Positions 34,768 to 44,434 of a DNA stretch of 64,000 nucleotides are shown here, piece by piece (position 1 is the first letter of the stretch; every line of letters begins with the position of its first letter). This DNA is from Mycolicibacterium vinylchloridicum. GTDB taxonomy: Bacteria > Actinomycetota > Actinomycetes > Mycobacteriales > Mycobacteriaceae. The notes beneath the pieces are model-generated. The model had not been told where the DNA came from. It did not search any database and saw only the letters and a list, made by a program, of their open reading frames with translations. The stretch is taken from assembly GCF_013404075.1 (NCBI RefSeq), contig NZ_JACBJQ010000018.1, positions 62,001 to 126,000 on the forward strand. The letters are read 5' to 3'. A program made the position numbers and the translations under genes.

Positions 34768-36225
34768 CTAAAACGGCGGTGGGTCCGGGTCATTTGCTGG
34801 TGGTTTCGAGCCAAGTAGCACGCCGTGACGGACCCTCCGCTCAGTGCGATTGCGGCAACGTTCGGCGGTGATGTATTTGGCCCGGTTCTGCGCCCTGGTG
34901 GTCTTGCGCCGGGGCATCTTGACGGTGCGCTCACCGCTCGACTCGGCAACCTGCCGCCCGCTTGGAGCCGGCGTCGGAGCCATCAGAGCCGGGAACAGCA
35001 CAGCGCTACCCGGCGTGGTGACATACGTTTGCCCACCGGGCAGCGTCCAAATGATTGTGCCGTCGGCCAATTGCCTGTCGCGCCAGCCCCAGAACGTCTT
35101 CAGGAGGTGGCAGCGCCGGCAGAGGCACTTGAGATTTCCGGCGTGCGTGGGGCCGTACGGGTGCGGGATCGTATGGTCCAGGTCGCACTGGGTGGCCGGC
35201 TTGTCACAGCCCGGGCCGCGGCACGTGAGATCGCGGGCACGCACGAATTCGGCCAGCGCACGGGATGGCCGGTAGCCGGATTCCGGCGATAGGTCGGCGG
35301 GGTGGATCAGCGGGCTCAGCCGCGCCTGCTTGGCCAGTTCGATCAGCAGCTCGCCGGGAATCAATGCGTCGGTGCCCAGTACGTATCCCGGGTTGTCGGA
35401 CCGACCCTGCAAGGTGGCTTCCTCGGCGACGACGTGGATGACGACAGGGCCGGGCACCGGCTTGTCTGCCGCAGGGCAGTTCGGATCACCGCACTGGCAG
35501 GCCAGCCGGTCTGCGCGGGCGGCCAGGGCACCATAAGCGTCGGCACGGCGCTGCTCGAATGTCCGAGGGTCACCGTCGCACACCGTCTTGGCCAGCACAT
35601 CAAGTCGTTGATCGAACGCCTGGGCATCGGTTGAGAACAGTCGCGCGATGACTTCGGTGCAGCCTTCCATGTCATCCCCGACGATCACTTCACGGTCGGC
35701 GGCGCGGCTGCGACGGCGCCGCACGGCGTCGGGGTCGTGCTTGATCACGATGCGATCGATTTCCGAAGCCAACTTTCCATCGGTCATCGCCGGCCACCGG
35801 GCCGCTCGCGCAGCGAGCTTGCGGTCGACCTCGGCCAGGACCGCTTCATCGGTAATGAGGCCGGTGCGAAACACGACCGTCTGAAACATCTGCATATCGA
35901 TATCACCGGCGATGAAGACAGCCGCGACTTCGGGAAGCTGCCTCATCGCCAGCCCGTAGGTCATGTAGCTGCCGGCCTTACCGAGCCTTATGCGCAGCGC
36001 GGCAGACACTTCCGAGCCGACTGCTGCCCAGGTGTCGACCGCCCAGTCTTCACGCTCACCCCGTTCGTGACGACGTAGTTCAAAAAGCTCGGCGATCGAG
36101 GCCAGCATCCGGGCATCGTCCTGGTTCGCCGCCCGCGCGGACGCGGAGATGCTCGCCAGCAGCGCACGGGATTGCGCCGTATCCGAGGGCTCGAAATACT
36201 CGTGATACGGGCTGCGTACGAACAT
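34768..36225 (-). CDS. DUF222 / HNH endonuclease signature protein (13E12 type)
   Basis: About 485 residues from the ATG at 36225 (MFVRSPYHEYF); an ATG at 36255 would add 10 residues. The central part is a DUF222 domain; near the C-terminus an HNH motif (CDLDHTIPH, then HAGNLKCLCRRCHLLK) with flanking CxxC-type cysteines forms the zinc/ββα-metal nuclease fold. It belongs to the 13E12 repeat family common in mycobacteria, several members of which are SOS-induced. A LexA box lies across the start codon, supporting the 36225 start and DNA-damage control. The 3' tail is basic, Arg/Lys-rich. Confidence 0.85.
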   Translation of the reverse strand: MFVRSPYHEYFEPSDTAQSRALLASISASARAANQDDARMLASIAELFELRRHERGEREDWAVDTWAAVGSEVSAALRIRLGKAGSYMTYGLAMRQLPEVAAVFIAGDIDMQMFQTVVFRTGLITDEAVLAEVDRKLAARAARWPAMTDGKLASEIDRIVIKHDPDAVRRRRSRAADREVIVGDDMEGCTEVIARLFSTDAQAFDQRLDVLAKTVCDGDPRTFEQRRADAYGALAARADRLACQCGDPNCPAADKPVPGPVVIHVVAEEATLQGRSDNPGYVLGTDALIPGELLIELAKQARLSPLIHPADLSPESGYRPSRALAEFVRARDLTCRGPGCDKPATQCDLDHTIPHPYGPTHAGNLKCLCRRCHLLKTFWGWRDRQLADGTIIWTLPGGQTYVTTPGSAVLFPALMAPTPAPSGRQVAESSGERTVKMPRRKTTRAQNRAKYITAERCRNRTERRVRHGVLLGSKPPANDPDPPPF

Positions 36226-36233
36226 GTGTTCGA
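36218..36233. promoter_or_regulatory. SOS (LexA) box over the start codon of the DUF222/HNH gene
   Basis: On the minus strand, TCGAAC-ACAT-GTTCGT matches the mycobacterial/Gram-positive SOS box TCGAAC-N4-GTTCGA at 11 of 12 defined positions. The start codon ATG of the DUF222/HNH gene is inside the spacer. LexA binding here would block transcription or initiation; the same arrangement is known for DNA-damage-inducible 13E12-family genes of M. tuberculosis. Confidence 0.8.
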
Positions 36234-36293
36234 TACTACTCGCGAACCCCGACAAGTCCGTCGATGCTGGTCAAGGGCTAGAATTCCCGGATC

Positions 36294-36737
36294 ATGACGA
36301 CGTGGCGGGAAGTCGAAGCGGCCGTGCCCGGATTCGCCGAGCGGGTGCAGGCGCTATTCGATGCGCACAAGCACAAGACCATCGCCACGCTGCGCGCCGA
36401 CGGCTCGCCCCGCATCTCCGGAATCGAGACGACGTTCGTAGACGGTGAACTGACGTTCGGCTCGATGCCCAACGCCCGCAAGGGCGCCGACCTACGGCGC
36501 GATCCCCGCTTCGCCCTGCACAGCGCGACGGTCGACCCGGTCGAGGGGCGCGAAGCGCAGTGGCCGGGTGAGGCGAAGATCGCTGGACGGGCCGTCCTCA
36601 CCCAGGGCCCCGACGGTGATGCCTTGCGCGCCGACATCGCCGAGGTCGTCCTCACCCACCTCAACGACGACGCCACGCTGCTGGTCATCGAATGGTGGAC
36701 GCCCGCACACGGACTCAGGTCGGTCGAGCGCGAATAG
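36294..36737 (+). CDS. Pyridoxamine 5'-phosphate oxidase-family (split-barrel flavin/F420) protein
   Basis: The product is 147 residues. Split-barrel pattern: KTIATLRADGSPRISGIE, then LTFGSMPNARKGADLRRDPR, VHS-like FALHSATVDP and a GRAVL segment. Such small proteins bind FMN or, in mycobacteria, often F420. Actual cofactor and substrate are not predictable by eye. It stands 70 bases from the divergent SOS-regulated gene and converges with the dienelactone hydrolase-like gene end to end. Confidence 0.72.
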   Translation: MTTWREVEAAVPGFAERVQALFDAHKHKTIATLRADGSPRISGIETTFVDGELTFGSMPNARKGADLRRDPRFALHSATVDPVEGREAQWPGEAKIAGRAVLTQGPDGDALRADIAEVVLTHLNDDATLLVIEWWTPAHGLRSVERE

Positions 36738-37565
36738 CTATGTCAGCCGTTCCTTGAGGAACTGCACGACCCGCTTGCGCGCCTCATAGGCCGGCTGGTT
36801 CTCCACCTCGCGGACCTCGAGGGTCAACACCGCGTGCGCCATCCGTTTGAACCCGGCCGGGTTGCCCTTCGACGAGTCCAGCTCGATGACCTCGAAGGCA
36901 TCCCCCAGCCGATCTTTGAGCGTCTTGAACCGTTCGGCCGGCGCCATCGGATCTCCGCTGAATCGCAGACCCAGCGCGCACAGCCCGTCTTCGGTGGCGC
37001 GCTTCTCGACGACCTGCAACTCGCCCTCGGACAGCCCGGGGTCACGCTTCTGCTTGGCGGTGAGCGCTATCGGCACCGACGGCTGGCTGAGCACCGAGGC
37101 CAGCACACTGTCGTCGACGGCGGCCGCCAGGGCGAACCCGCCGGTGAAGCACTGCCCGATCACACCGACGCCCTTGCCGCCGGCCTTCTCCTTCAGGTCG
37201 CGAGCCAGCGCCCGCAGGTAGTTGGTCACCGGGCGATCCTTGTTCGTCGCGAACGCCGCGAACTCCTTGGACACACACGCGCGGGCGAGCACCGGCAGCA
37301 TCGCCGGGGTCATCGCCGGCGCCTCGGGCGTCCCGAACAGCGACGGGATCGCGACCGAGAAGCCGTTGTCCACCAGGTAGTTTCCCAACGCCAGCACGCC
37401 GGGATGAATACCGGGGATCTCCGGGATCAGCAGGACACCGGGTCCCGAGCCCTTGCGATAGACGTCATGGGTGAATCCGGCCGCGCTGAACGGCGCCCCG
37501 ACCCAGCCGGTGAGGTCGGCGGCCGGAGCCGCCTGGCCGGTGACATTGGATTCAGCTCCGGGCAT
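36738..37565 (-). CDS. Dienelactone hydrolase-family protein
   Basis: The product is 275 residues. The start at 37565 is chosen because GAGGAG lies 7 bases upstream; an upstream in-frame ATG at 37622 lacks support. Alpha/beta fold with the Cys nucleophile motif GQCFTGG, typical of dienelactone hydrolases (Cys replaces Ser), and VLLIPEIPGI at the N-terminus. The C-terminal part (LDSSKGNPAGFKRMAHAVL) is compatible with the His region. Carboxymethylenebutenolidase activity is the family type reaction; the real substrate is uncertain. It follows the DUF4245 gene by 13 bases, likely in one operon. Confidence 0.82.
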   Translation of the reverse strand: MPGAESNVTGQAAPAADLTGWVGAPFSAAGFTHDVYRKGSGPGVLLIPEIPGIHPGVLALGNYLVDNGFSVAIPSLFGTPEAPAMTPAMLPVLARACVSKEFAAFATNKDRPVTNYLRALARDLKEKAGGKGVGVIGQCFTGGFALAAAVDDSVLASVLSQPSVPIALTAKQKRDPGLSEGELQVVEKRATEDGLCALGLRFSGDPMAPAERFKTLKDRLGDAFEVIELDSSKGNPAGFKRMAHAVLTLEVREVENQPAYEARKRVVQFLKERLT

Positions 37566-37578
37566 GGAGGTCTCCTCT

Positions 37579-38247
37579 TCAGGCAGGCGGCAGCGGCTTC
37601 TGAGTCTGTGTGCCAACGGCAAGCGTACGGAAGTCGGAGCTGCTGCCGGCGCCCGTGATCGCCACCTGAGCGGGACCGTCCGAGCTGTCCAGGCGGGTGG
37701 TCCACACCGGCTCGGTGCCCTCGCCGCCCTCGTAGACGATCCACTTCACGCCGTCGACGTCCTGAACGCCGGTCGGATACACCGAGGAATGGATCGAGCC
37801 GACCAGCGCCTGCTCATCGGCGTTGCTCTGGGTCAGGCTGACAAACATCTTGGACGCGGCCAGGTAGCCGACGGTCGAGAAGACCGCACGCTGGCGCTGC
37901 CCCTTCCCGTCGGTGCGGCCGGCCTCGATGCCGCCACGCTTTCCGGAATTGGCCACCCAGCCGGTGGGCAGCTGCGGCAGCCGGATCGGAATCCCCAGCG
38001 CCTCGGCGTCGGCCTTCAGCGCGGCGGGGGCGTCATACGGCGGCGGCGCCCCGTCCCGCGGGTTGCTCGGACGGACAGAACACATCCCCACCAGGCCCGC
38101 CAGCACGATGCAGGCCAGGATCAGCGGGGCCAGTGACCAGAACATGTCGCGACCGTCCTGGAGCAGCCTGGGCTTGGGTTCCTTCGGCGGGACGCCTGCC
38201 TCGGGGGGGATCGGAGCCGCTGGGCCGGCGACATCGGGTGGCGTCAC
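37579..38247 (-). CDS. DUF4245 membrane-anchored protein (Rv1100-like)
   Basis: About 222 residues from the GTG at 38247. A Pro-rich cytosolic start, one transmembrane helix (about 36-56, [18 protein letters not shown]), and an extracytoplasmic DUF4245 domain ([18 protein letters not shown] to the end). An ATG at 38304 is possible but would overlap the divergent glpX start, so the GTG is preferred. Function unknown; the position next to glpX and fum is as in M. tuberculosis. Confidence 0.78.
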   Translation of the reverse strand: MTPPDVAGPAAPIPPEAGVPPKEPKPRLLQDGRDMFWSLAPLILACIVLAGLVGMCSVRPSNPRDGAPPPYDAPAALKADAEALGIPIRLPQLPTGWVANSGKRGGIEAGRTDGKGQRQRAVFSTVGYLAASKMFVSLTQSNADEQALVGSIHSSVYPTGVQDVDGVKWIVYEGGEGTEPVWTTRLDSSDGPAQVAITGAGSSSDFRTLAVGTQTQKPLPPA

Positions 38248-38302
38248 GCCAGCCAGTATCCCAGGTCTGGACTGCCGACCGGCTTCTGGGACAATCTCAG
38301 CC

Positions 38303-39334
38303 ATGCCAGAAGCCCGCCGTCGTGAAGCGCCCGATCGCAACCTCGCCCTCGAATTGGTTCGGGTGACCGAAGCAGGCGCAATGGCCGCCGGCCGCTGGGT
38401 CGGCCGGGGCGATAAGGAGGGCGGCGACGGGGCAGCCGTCGACGCCATGCGCGAGCTGGTCAACTCGGTGTCCATGCGTGGTGTGGTGGTCATCGGCGAG
38501 GGCGAGAAGGACCACGCCCCGATGCTCTACAACGGCGAAGAGGTCGGCAACGGCGACGGACCGGACTGCGACTTCGCCGTCGATCCGGTGGACGGCACCA
38601 CTCTGATGAGCAAGGGCATGCCCAACGCCATCTCGGTGCTCGCGGTCGCCGAGCGCGGCGCGATGTTCGACCCGTCCGCGGTGTTCTACATGCACAAGAT
38701 CGCCGTCGGGCCCGACGCCGCCGACGTCATCGACATCACCGCCCCGATCGCCGAGAACATCAAGCGCGTCGCCAAGGTGAAGAACTCCAGCGTCGCCGAC
38801 TTGACCGTATGCATCCTGGACCGGCCGCGGCACGCCCAGCTGATCGCCGACGTCCGCGACGCGGGCGCCCGCATCCGGCTGATCTCCGACGGTGACGTCG
38901 CAGGCGCCATCTCGGCCTGCCGCCCGAACTCGGGCACCGACCTGCTCGCCGGTATCGGCGGCACCCCTGAGGGCATCATCGCCGCGGCCGCGATCCGCTG
39001 CATGGGCGGCGCCATCCAGGCCAAGCTGGCGCCCACCGACGACGACGAGCGTCAACGGGCCATCGACCGCGGTTACGACCTTGACCGCGTGCTGCTCACC
39101 GAAGACCTGGTCTCCGGCGAGAACGTCTTCTTCTCCGCCACCGGTGTCACCGACGGCGACCTGCTCAAGGGCGTCCAGTACTCCGGCGGCGGCGCCACCA
39201 CTCAGTCGATCGTCATGCGCTCGAAGTCCGGCACTGTCCGGATGATCGAGGCGTACCACCGGCTTTCGAAACTCAACGAATACTCCGCGGTGGATTTCAC
39301 CGGGGACAAGTCCGCTGCATATCCACTTCCGTAA
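38303..39334 (+). CDS. glpX: Class II fructose-1,6-bisphosphatase
   Basis: The product is 343 residues. GlpX family: [18 protein letters not shown], the metal/substrate motif [13 protein letters not shown], and a C-terminal [18 protein letters not shown]. It hydrolyses fructose-1,6-bisphosphate in gluconeogenesis and is the only FBPase type in mycobacteria. Start ATG at 38303 gives the conserved [17 protein letters not shown] opening near residue 12. The divergent DUF4245 gene leaves about 55 bases for both promoters. fum follows 19 bases after its stop. Confidence 0.95.
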   Translation: MPEARRREAPDRNLALELVRVTEAGAMAAGRWVGRGDKEGGDGAAVDAMRELVNSVSMRGVVVIGEGEKDHAPMLYNGEEVGNGDGPDCDFAVDPVDGTTLMSKGMPNAISVLAVAERGAMFDPSAVFYMHKIAVGPDAADVIDITAPIAENIKRVAKVKNSSVADLTVCILDRPRHAQLIADVRDAGARIRLISDGDVAGAISACRPNSGTDLLAGIGGTPEGIIAAAAIRCMGGAIQAKLAPTDDDERQRAIDRGYDLDRVLLTEDLVSGENVFFSATGVTDGDLLKGVQYSGGGATTQSIVMRSKSGTVRMIEAYHRLSKLNEYSAVDFTGDKSAAYPLP

Positions 39335-39353
39335 CCGACAAAAAAGGGAGCAC

Positions 39354-40769
<1,416 letters not shown>

Positions 40770-40775
40770 GCGGCG

Positions 40776-41738
40776 GTGACGCCGCGCCGGGCCGCGCTGG
40801 CCAGTTTCGCCGGGACGACAGTCGAGTTCTACGACTTTCGTCTACGGAACTGCTGCTGCACTGGTGTTTCCGAAGCTGTTCTTCCCCAGCGCGTCCCCGG
40901 CGACCGGCGTCCAGCTCTCGTTCGCCACCTTCGGGGTCGGGTTCGTCGCCCGGCCGCTGGGCGGCGTTGTGTTCGGCCACTTCGGTGACCGTGTCGGCCG
41001 CAAGCATGCTGGTGTATTCGCTTCTGCTGATGGGTATTTCGACGGTCGCGATGGGCCTGCTGCTGGCCTGCGCCCAACTCGGGGTGGCGGCGCCGATCCT
41101 GTTGACCCTGCTGCCCCGACCCGCAGTTCCTGTCCTGGGGGTGACGAATCCCGTTCCTGGCCAGCGCGATTCTGATCGCGATCGGTCCGGCGATCCGGCT
41201 GTCACTGACCGAGAGCCCGGATTTCACTGCGATACAACAACGTTCGGCGCAGCAGCGGTAACCGATCGCCGAGGCGGTCCGCCGGCACTGGCGCCAGATC
41301 TTGCTGGTTGCCGGGGCTTACCTGTCCCAGGGTGTGTTCGCCTACATCTGCGTGGCCTATCTGATCTCCTACCGCACCACCGTCGCCAAGATCCCCCGAA
41401 CCGACCCGCTATTGGGGATTTTCGTGGCCGCGGTCGTGGCCGTCATGGCCTATCCCCTCTTCGGCGCGCTGTCCGACCGGGTAGGCCGAAAGCCGGTGTT
41501 CGTCGGTGGTGCGGTGGCCATGGGCCCACTGGTCCTCATCTTCGGCCTGGCGATGGCGCCTGCCGCGGGCGTGACGGGGTCGCTGTTCAGCCTGATGTTC
41601 GACGCCGACGTCCGCTACAGCGCGGTGTCCGTCCCCGTAGCTAACCCCGGACCCTACCATTCCCATATTTGGGAAAGCTGTGCCGAAATTGCGAACTGGG
41701 CCGGTATCAACCCGCTTGGTAGACGAAATTTGCTGTAA
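40776..41738 (+). pseudogene. Decayed MFS (metabolite:H+ symporter-like) transporter
   Basis: Fragments of one transporter are spread over three frames. GTG at 40776 begins [17 protein letters not shown]; a 2-base loss near 40836 shifts to [10 protein letters not shown] and then [11 protein letters not shown]; another shift near 41005 leads to [19 protein letters not shown]; after a gap with internal deletion, the last piece (from about 41230) reads LLVAGAYLSQGVFAYICVAY up to MFDADVRYS, where the remaining helices are lost. The TM-helix order and GDRVGRK motif are those of the MHS/shikimate-type MFS. It is non-functional; the tail after about 41625 is unrecognisable. Confidence 0.8.
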
Positions 41739-41813
41739 GCACGTCAATTTCAACGAGACGCCGCTGAGAGCTTTCGATCTCAAATTTTCCATGACCGATG
41801 CCGTTGAAAAGTC

Positions 41814-41843
41814 TTGACCGCCTGATCAGCAAACGCCTACATT
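41814..41843 (+). promoter_or_regulatory. Predicted promoter of the PGRS-protein gene
   Basis: TTGACC (41814-41819) and TACATT (41838-41843) are separated by 18 bases, close to the mycobacterial housekeeping consensus. Transcription would begin near 41850, giving a leader of about 57 bases with AAGGGGG six bases before the ATG at 41907. About 150 bases upstream a near-palindrome TTCCCATATTTGGGAA (41660-41675) could be an operator or terminator remnant. Confidence 0.5.
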
Positions 41844-41906
41844 GAGCCATCCGCTGTCAGCAAACACTCGGCCATTGCACGGCGGTTCGCCAAAAGGGGG
41901 ATTCAC

Positions 41907-43238
41907 ATGTCCACGTATCGGACGATCATCGCCGCCGGGCTCGGCGGAACCGCGATGGTGAGCATCGGCGTTGCGCTTGCGATGTCTCCGAGCCCATTGC
42001 CTCCCCCGACGGTGCAACTGGCGTCGTTCGACACCCCCCTCGCACCCGTGACGGACCTGTGGTTCCTCGACAACAACTCTTTCATCGGCAGTGCTTTCAC
42101 TCCCACCACGCTCGCGGCCGCCCGCAACGTCAACGGTTTCGACCTCTTCCGCCCCTTCGGCACGGGTGGCTGGCTGATCGGTGACGGAGTCAACGCCCAA
42201 GCCGGCTGCACGGGCACCGCGTGCAACGGCGGCAACGCCGGCATCCTGTTCGGCCGCGGCGGCGACGGCTTCAACGGTGGAAACGGCGGCAACGGCGGAC
42301 TCTTCTTCGGTGCCGGCGGTACCGGTGGCGCTGGGCTGCCCGGCGGAGGCGGCGGTCGTGGCGGCAACGGCGGACTCTTCTTCGGTGCCGGCGGAACGGG
42401 CGGCCAGGGCGGAACCGGCGCCACGGGCACCGCCTCATCGGTCACCGGCGGCAAGGGCGGGAACGGCGGCCAGGGCGGGAACGGCGGATTCTTCGGCGGC
42501 GCGGGCGGCGTCGGCGGTCAGGGCGGTACCGGCGGCGCCGGCTACGGCAATCCGTTGGACGTCGTCCCGCCCGGTGTCGGCGGAGACGGCGGTGACGCGG
42601 GCGCAGGCGGCAGCGGCGGAGTGTTCGGCGCCAACGGGGCGACCGGCAACGGCGGCGACGGCGGAACCGGCGGAGGTGGGGTCAACAGCAGCGATTCCAC
42701 GATTCCGGGCGGCAACGGTGCCGACGGTGGCAATGGCGGCGCCGGGGTGGTCGGCGGCACGGGCGGCACGGGCGGTCAAGGTGGCACGGGCGGCGCGAAC
42801 CCGGGCACGAACGGTGTGGGCGGACCCGGCGGTGGCGGCGGCAAGGGCGGCAAGGGCGGCACCGGCAGCACGGCCGGCGGCACCGGCGGCACCGGTGGTC
42901 AGGGCGGCACCGGTGGTCAGGGCGGCACCGGCGCGGGCGCCACCGGAGGTGGCGCTGGCACCGGCGGGCAGGGTGGCCAGGGCGGAACGAGCTCAACGGG
43001 AGCGGGCGGCAAGGGCGGCACCGGTGGTGTCGGCGGCACCGGCGGATCGACGGGCGCTGGAGGGACCGGCGCGAACGGGGGCACCGGCGGCACCGGCGGC
43101 GGAGGCGGTGCGGGCAGCAGCGGCGCAACTCCCGGCAATGGCGGTAACGGCACGAACCCGGGCAACAACCACAATGGCGCCAACGGCGGCGCAGGCGGTG
43201 CGGGCGGTAGCGGAGGCAACGGCGCCGACGCCGCCTAA
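41907..43238 (+). CDS. PGRS glycine-rich repeat protein with signal peptide instead of PE domain
   Basis: The product is 443 residues. The first 40 residues (TIIAAGLGGTAMVSIGVALA and what follows) look like a Sec-type signal or membrane anchor rather than a PE domain. Residues about 88-120 match the PGRS entry (GGWLIGDGV, then CNGGNAGILFGRGG), with Cys101/Cys106. From about 115 to the end the protein is GGNGG/GGTGG-type repeats, as in PE_PGRS proteins and presumably calcium-binding and surface-exposed. The last residues (GSGGNGADAA) end without a C-terminal domain. A good promoter and ribosome-binding site precede it. It converges with the antiporter gene (4-base overlap). Confidence 0.8.
   Translation: MSTYRTIIAAGLGGTAMVSIGVALAMSPSPLPPPTVQLASFDTPLAPVTDLWFLDNNSFIGSAFTPTTLAAARNVNGFDLFRPFGTGGWLIGDGVNAQAGCTGTACNGGNAGILFGRGGDGFNGGNGGNGGLFFGAGGTGGAGLPGGGGGRGGNGGLFFGAGGTGGQGGTGATGTASSVTGGKGGNGGQGGNGGFFGGAGGVGGQGGTGGAGYGNPLDVVPPGVGGDGGDAGAGGSGGVFGANGATGNGGDGGTGGGGVNSSDSTIPGGNGADGGNGGAGVVGGTGGTGGQGGTGGANPGTNGVGGPGGGGGKGGKGGTGSTAGGTGGTGGQGGTGGQGGTGAGATGGGAGTGGQGGQGGTSSTGAGGKGGTGGVGGTGGSTGAGGTGANGGTGGTGGGGGAGSSGATPGNGGNGTNPGNNHNGANGGAGGAGGSGGNGADAA
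42210..43230 (+). repeat. PGRS-type tandem glycine codon repeats
   Basis: The coding sequence consists of imperfect repeats of GGCGGCACCGGCGG and GGCGGCAACGGCGG-like units encoding GGTGG and GGNGG. The repeats are coding, interspersed with short variant islands (for example ASSVTG and SDSTIPGG). Such regions recombine and vary in length between strains, and also open long false frames on the other strand. Confidence 0.85.
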
Positions 43239-44434
43239 GCGCTGGCCTTGTCTCCGAAGCGGGCAATCCCCAGCGGCGCGGTGATGCTGTGCACCACCAG
43301 GCTCAGCGTCACCGCGATCACTCCGGCCTGGGTGAGCAAGTCGGCGTGCTCGATGTCACCCCGCTCGATCACCAAGAGCCCCAACACCACTGTCCCGATC
43401 CCCCGCGGACCGAACCAGCCGATGAACACCCGGCTGTAGCCAGGCATATCCGTTCGGATCAACGCCACCAGGACCGCGACCATCCGCACTCCGAACAGCG
43501 CCACGACACAGAACAGCACCACCTGCCAACCGGCGTGCCGCCAGGAGTCGATCACCGCGAACGCGCCGAACATCGCGAAGACCAACAACTCCAGCAGTTG
43601 CCCGGTCGCATCCGAAACCTGGGTCGACACTTGGGTATTGCTGCGCCGCGCCACCACTGCGAACGCCAGCCCGCCGGTGAACGCGGCGACAAATCCGCTG
43701 GCGTGCACGCGCTCACCGAACTCGAAACAGATCAACGCGACAGCCAAGGTGGCCAACTGCGCCCACGTGTCGCTCATCCAGTCGCGATGTCGCGACCATG
43801 CGATCAGCGCCGCGCCACCGAGCCCGATCACCGCACCGATGACCAAGGACACCAGCTCGGTGCGCACCAAAAACCACGTCCAGTCGCTGGGCCGCTGGTC
43901 AGTATGCGCCGAGGCCAGCGCCAACGCGGCGAGCAGCGCCGCCAATGCGAAGCCGTCGTAGAAACCGCTCTCCACCGACAGCGCGTTGCGCACCCGATCG
44001 GGAATTCGGTTGTCCTCCAACAGCGCATCGATGAGCGCGACCTCGGTGGGTGCGACGATCGCGGCCAGACACACTGCTTCCCACCACGGCAGCACCGGCA
44101 ACAACACCGCTGCGGTCAGTGTCCCGAGAACAAGCGTCAGCGGGATCCCGATCACCAAAAGCCGGAACGTCACGTGTCCGCGGCGCAGCACCTTCGCAGG
44201 ATCCAGCTTGGCCGCCTGGTTGAACAGGATCACCGTCAGCGCCAGCTGCGCCAGAACCGTGTAGCCGTCAGTGCCCGGACCGGCCGCCAGTACGTTGAAA
44301 CCGAAGGGGCCGAACACCATTCCGAGCCCGACGAAGATCAGCGCGGGTGCGACATACCAGCGGTTCACCAGACCGGACACCACGGCATAGCCCAAGACCA
44401 GCAGGGTCAGGACGAACGAGGTGGCGGTATGCAC
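43235..44434 (-). CDS. Cation:proton antiporter, CPA1/NhaP-like with altered motifs
   Basis: The product is 399 residues and about 12 transmembrane helices, typical of the Na+(K+)/H+ antiporter fold. The usual APTDA and ESGLNDG motifs of NhaP-type proteins read APTE (128-131) and ESGFYDG (155-161): Asp is replaced by Glu131, and the Asn before the ion-binding Asp160 by Tyr159. The fold remains clear (GFVAAFTGGLAFA, WFGPRGIGTVVLGLL). The start GTG overlaps the stop of the upstream deacetylase by one base (TAGTG), so the two are coupled. Confidence 0.8.
   Translation of the reverse strand: MHTATSFVLTLLVLGYAVVSGLVNRWYVAPALIFVGLGMVFGPFGFNVLAAGPGTDGYTVLAQLALTVILFNQAAKLDPAKVLRRGHVTFRLLVIGIPLTLVLGTLTAAVLLPVLPWWEAVCLAAIVAPTEVALIDALLEDNRIPDRVRNALSVESGFYDGFALAALLAALALASAHTDQRPSDWTWFLVRTELVSLVIGAVIGLGGAALIAWSRHRDWMSDTWAQLATLAVALICFEFGERVHASGFVAAFTGGLAFAVVARRSNTQVSTQVSDATGQLLELLVFAMFGAFAVIDSWRHAGWQVVLFCVVALFGVRMVAVLVALIRTDMPGYSRVFIGWFGPRGIGTVVLGLLVIERGDIEHADLLTQAGVIAVTLSLVVHSITAPLGIARFGDKASA

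Noticed and set aside
41660-41675. TTCCCATATTTGGGAA as a terminator of the MFS pseudogene.
   Set aside because: AT-rich stem with mismatches and no T tract; function undecided, so mentioned only with the PGRS promoter.
42210-43230. Regular repeats considered as a CRISPR array.
   Set aside because: Repeats are short, imperfect, in-frame and coding, without unique spacers or cas genes.
42181-43284. Alternative frames in the PGRS region, rich in Ala/Arg or Pro on both strands.
   Set aside because: They come from the repeat structure; only the frame giving GGNGG/GGTGG has a signal peptide, ribosome-binding site and promoter.
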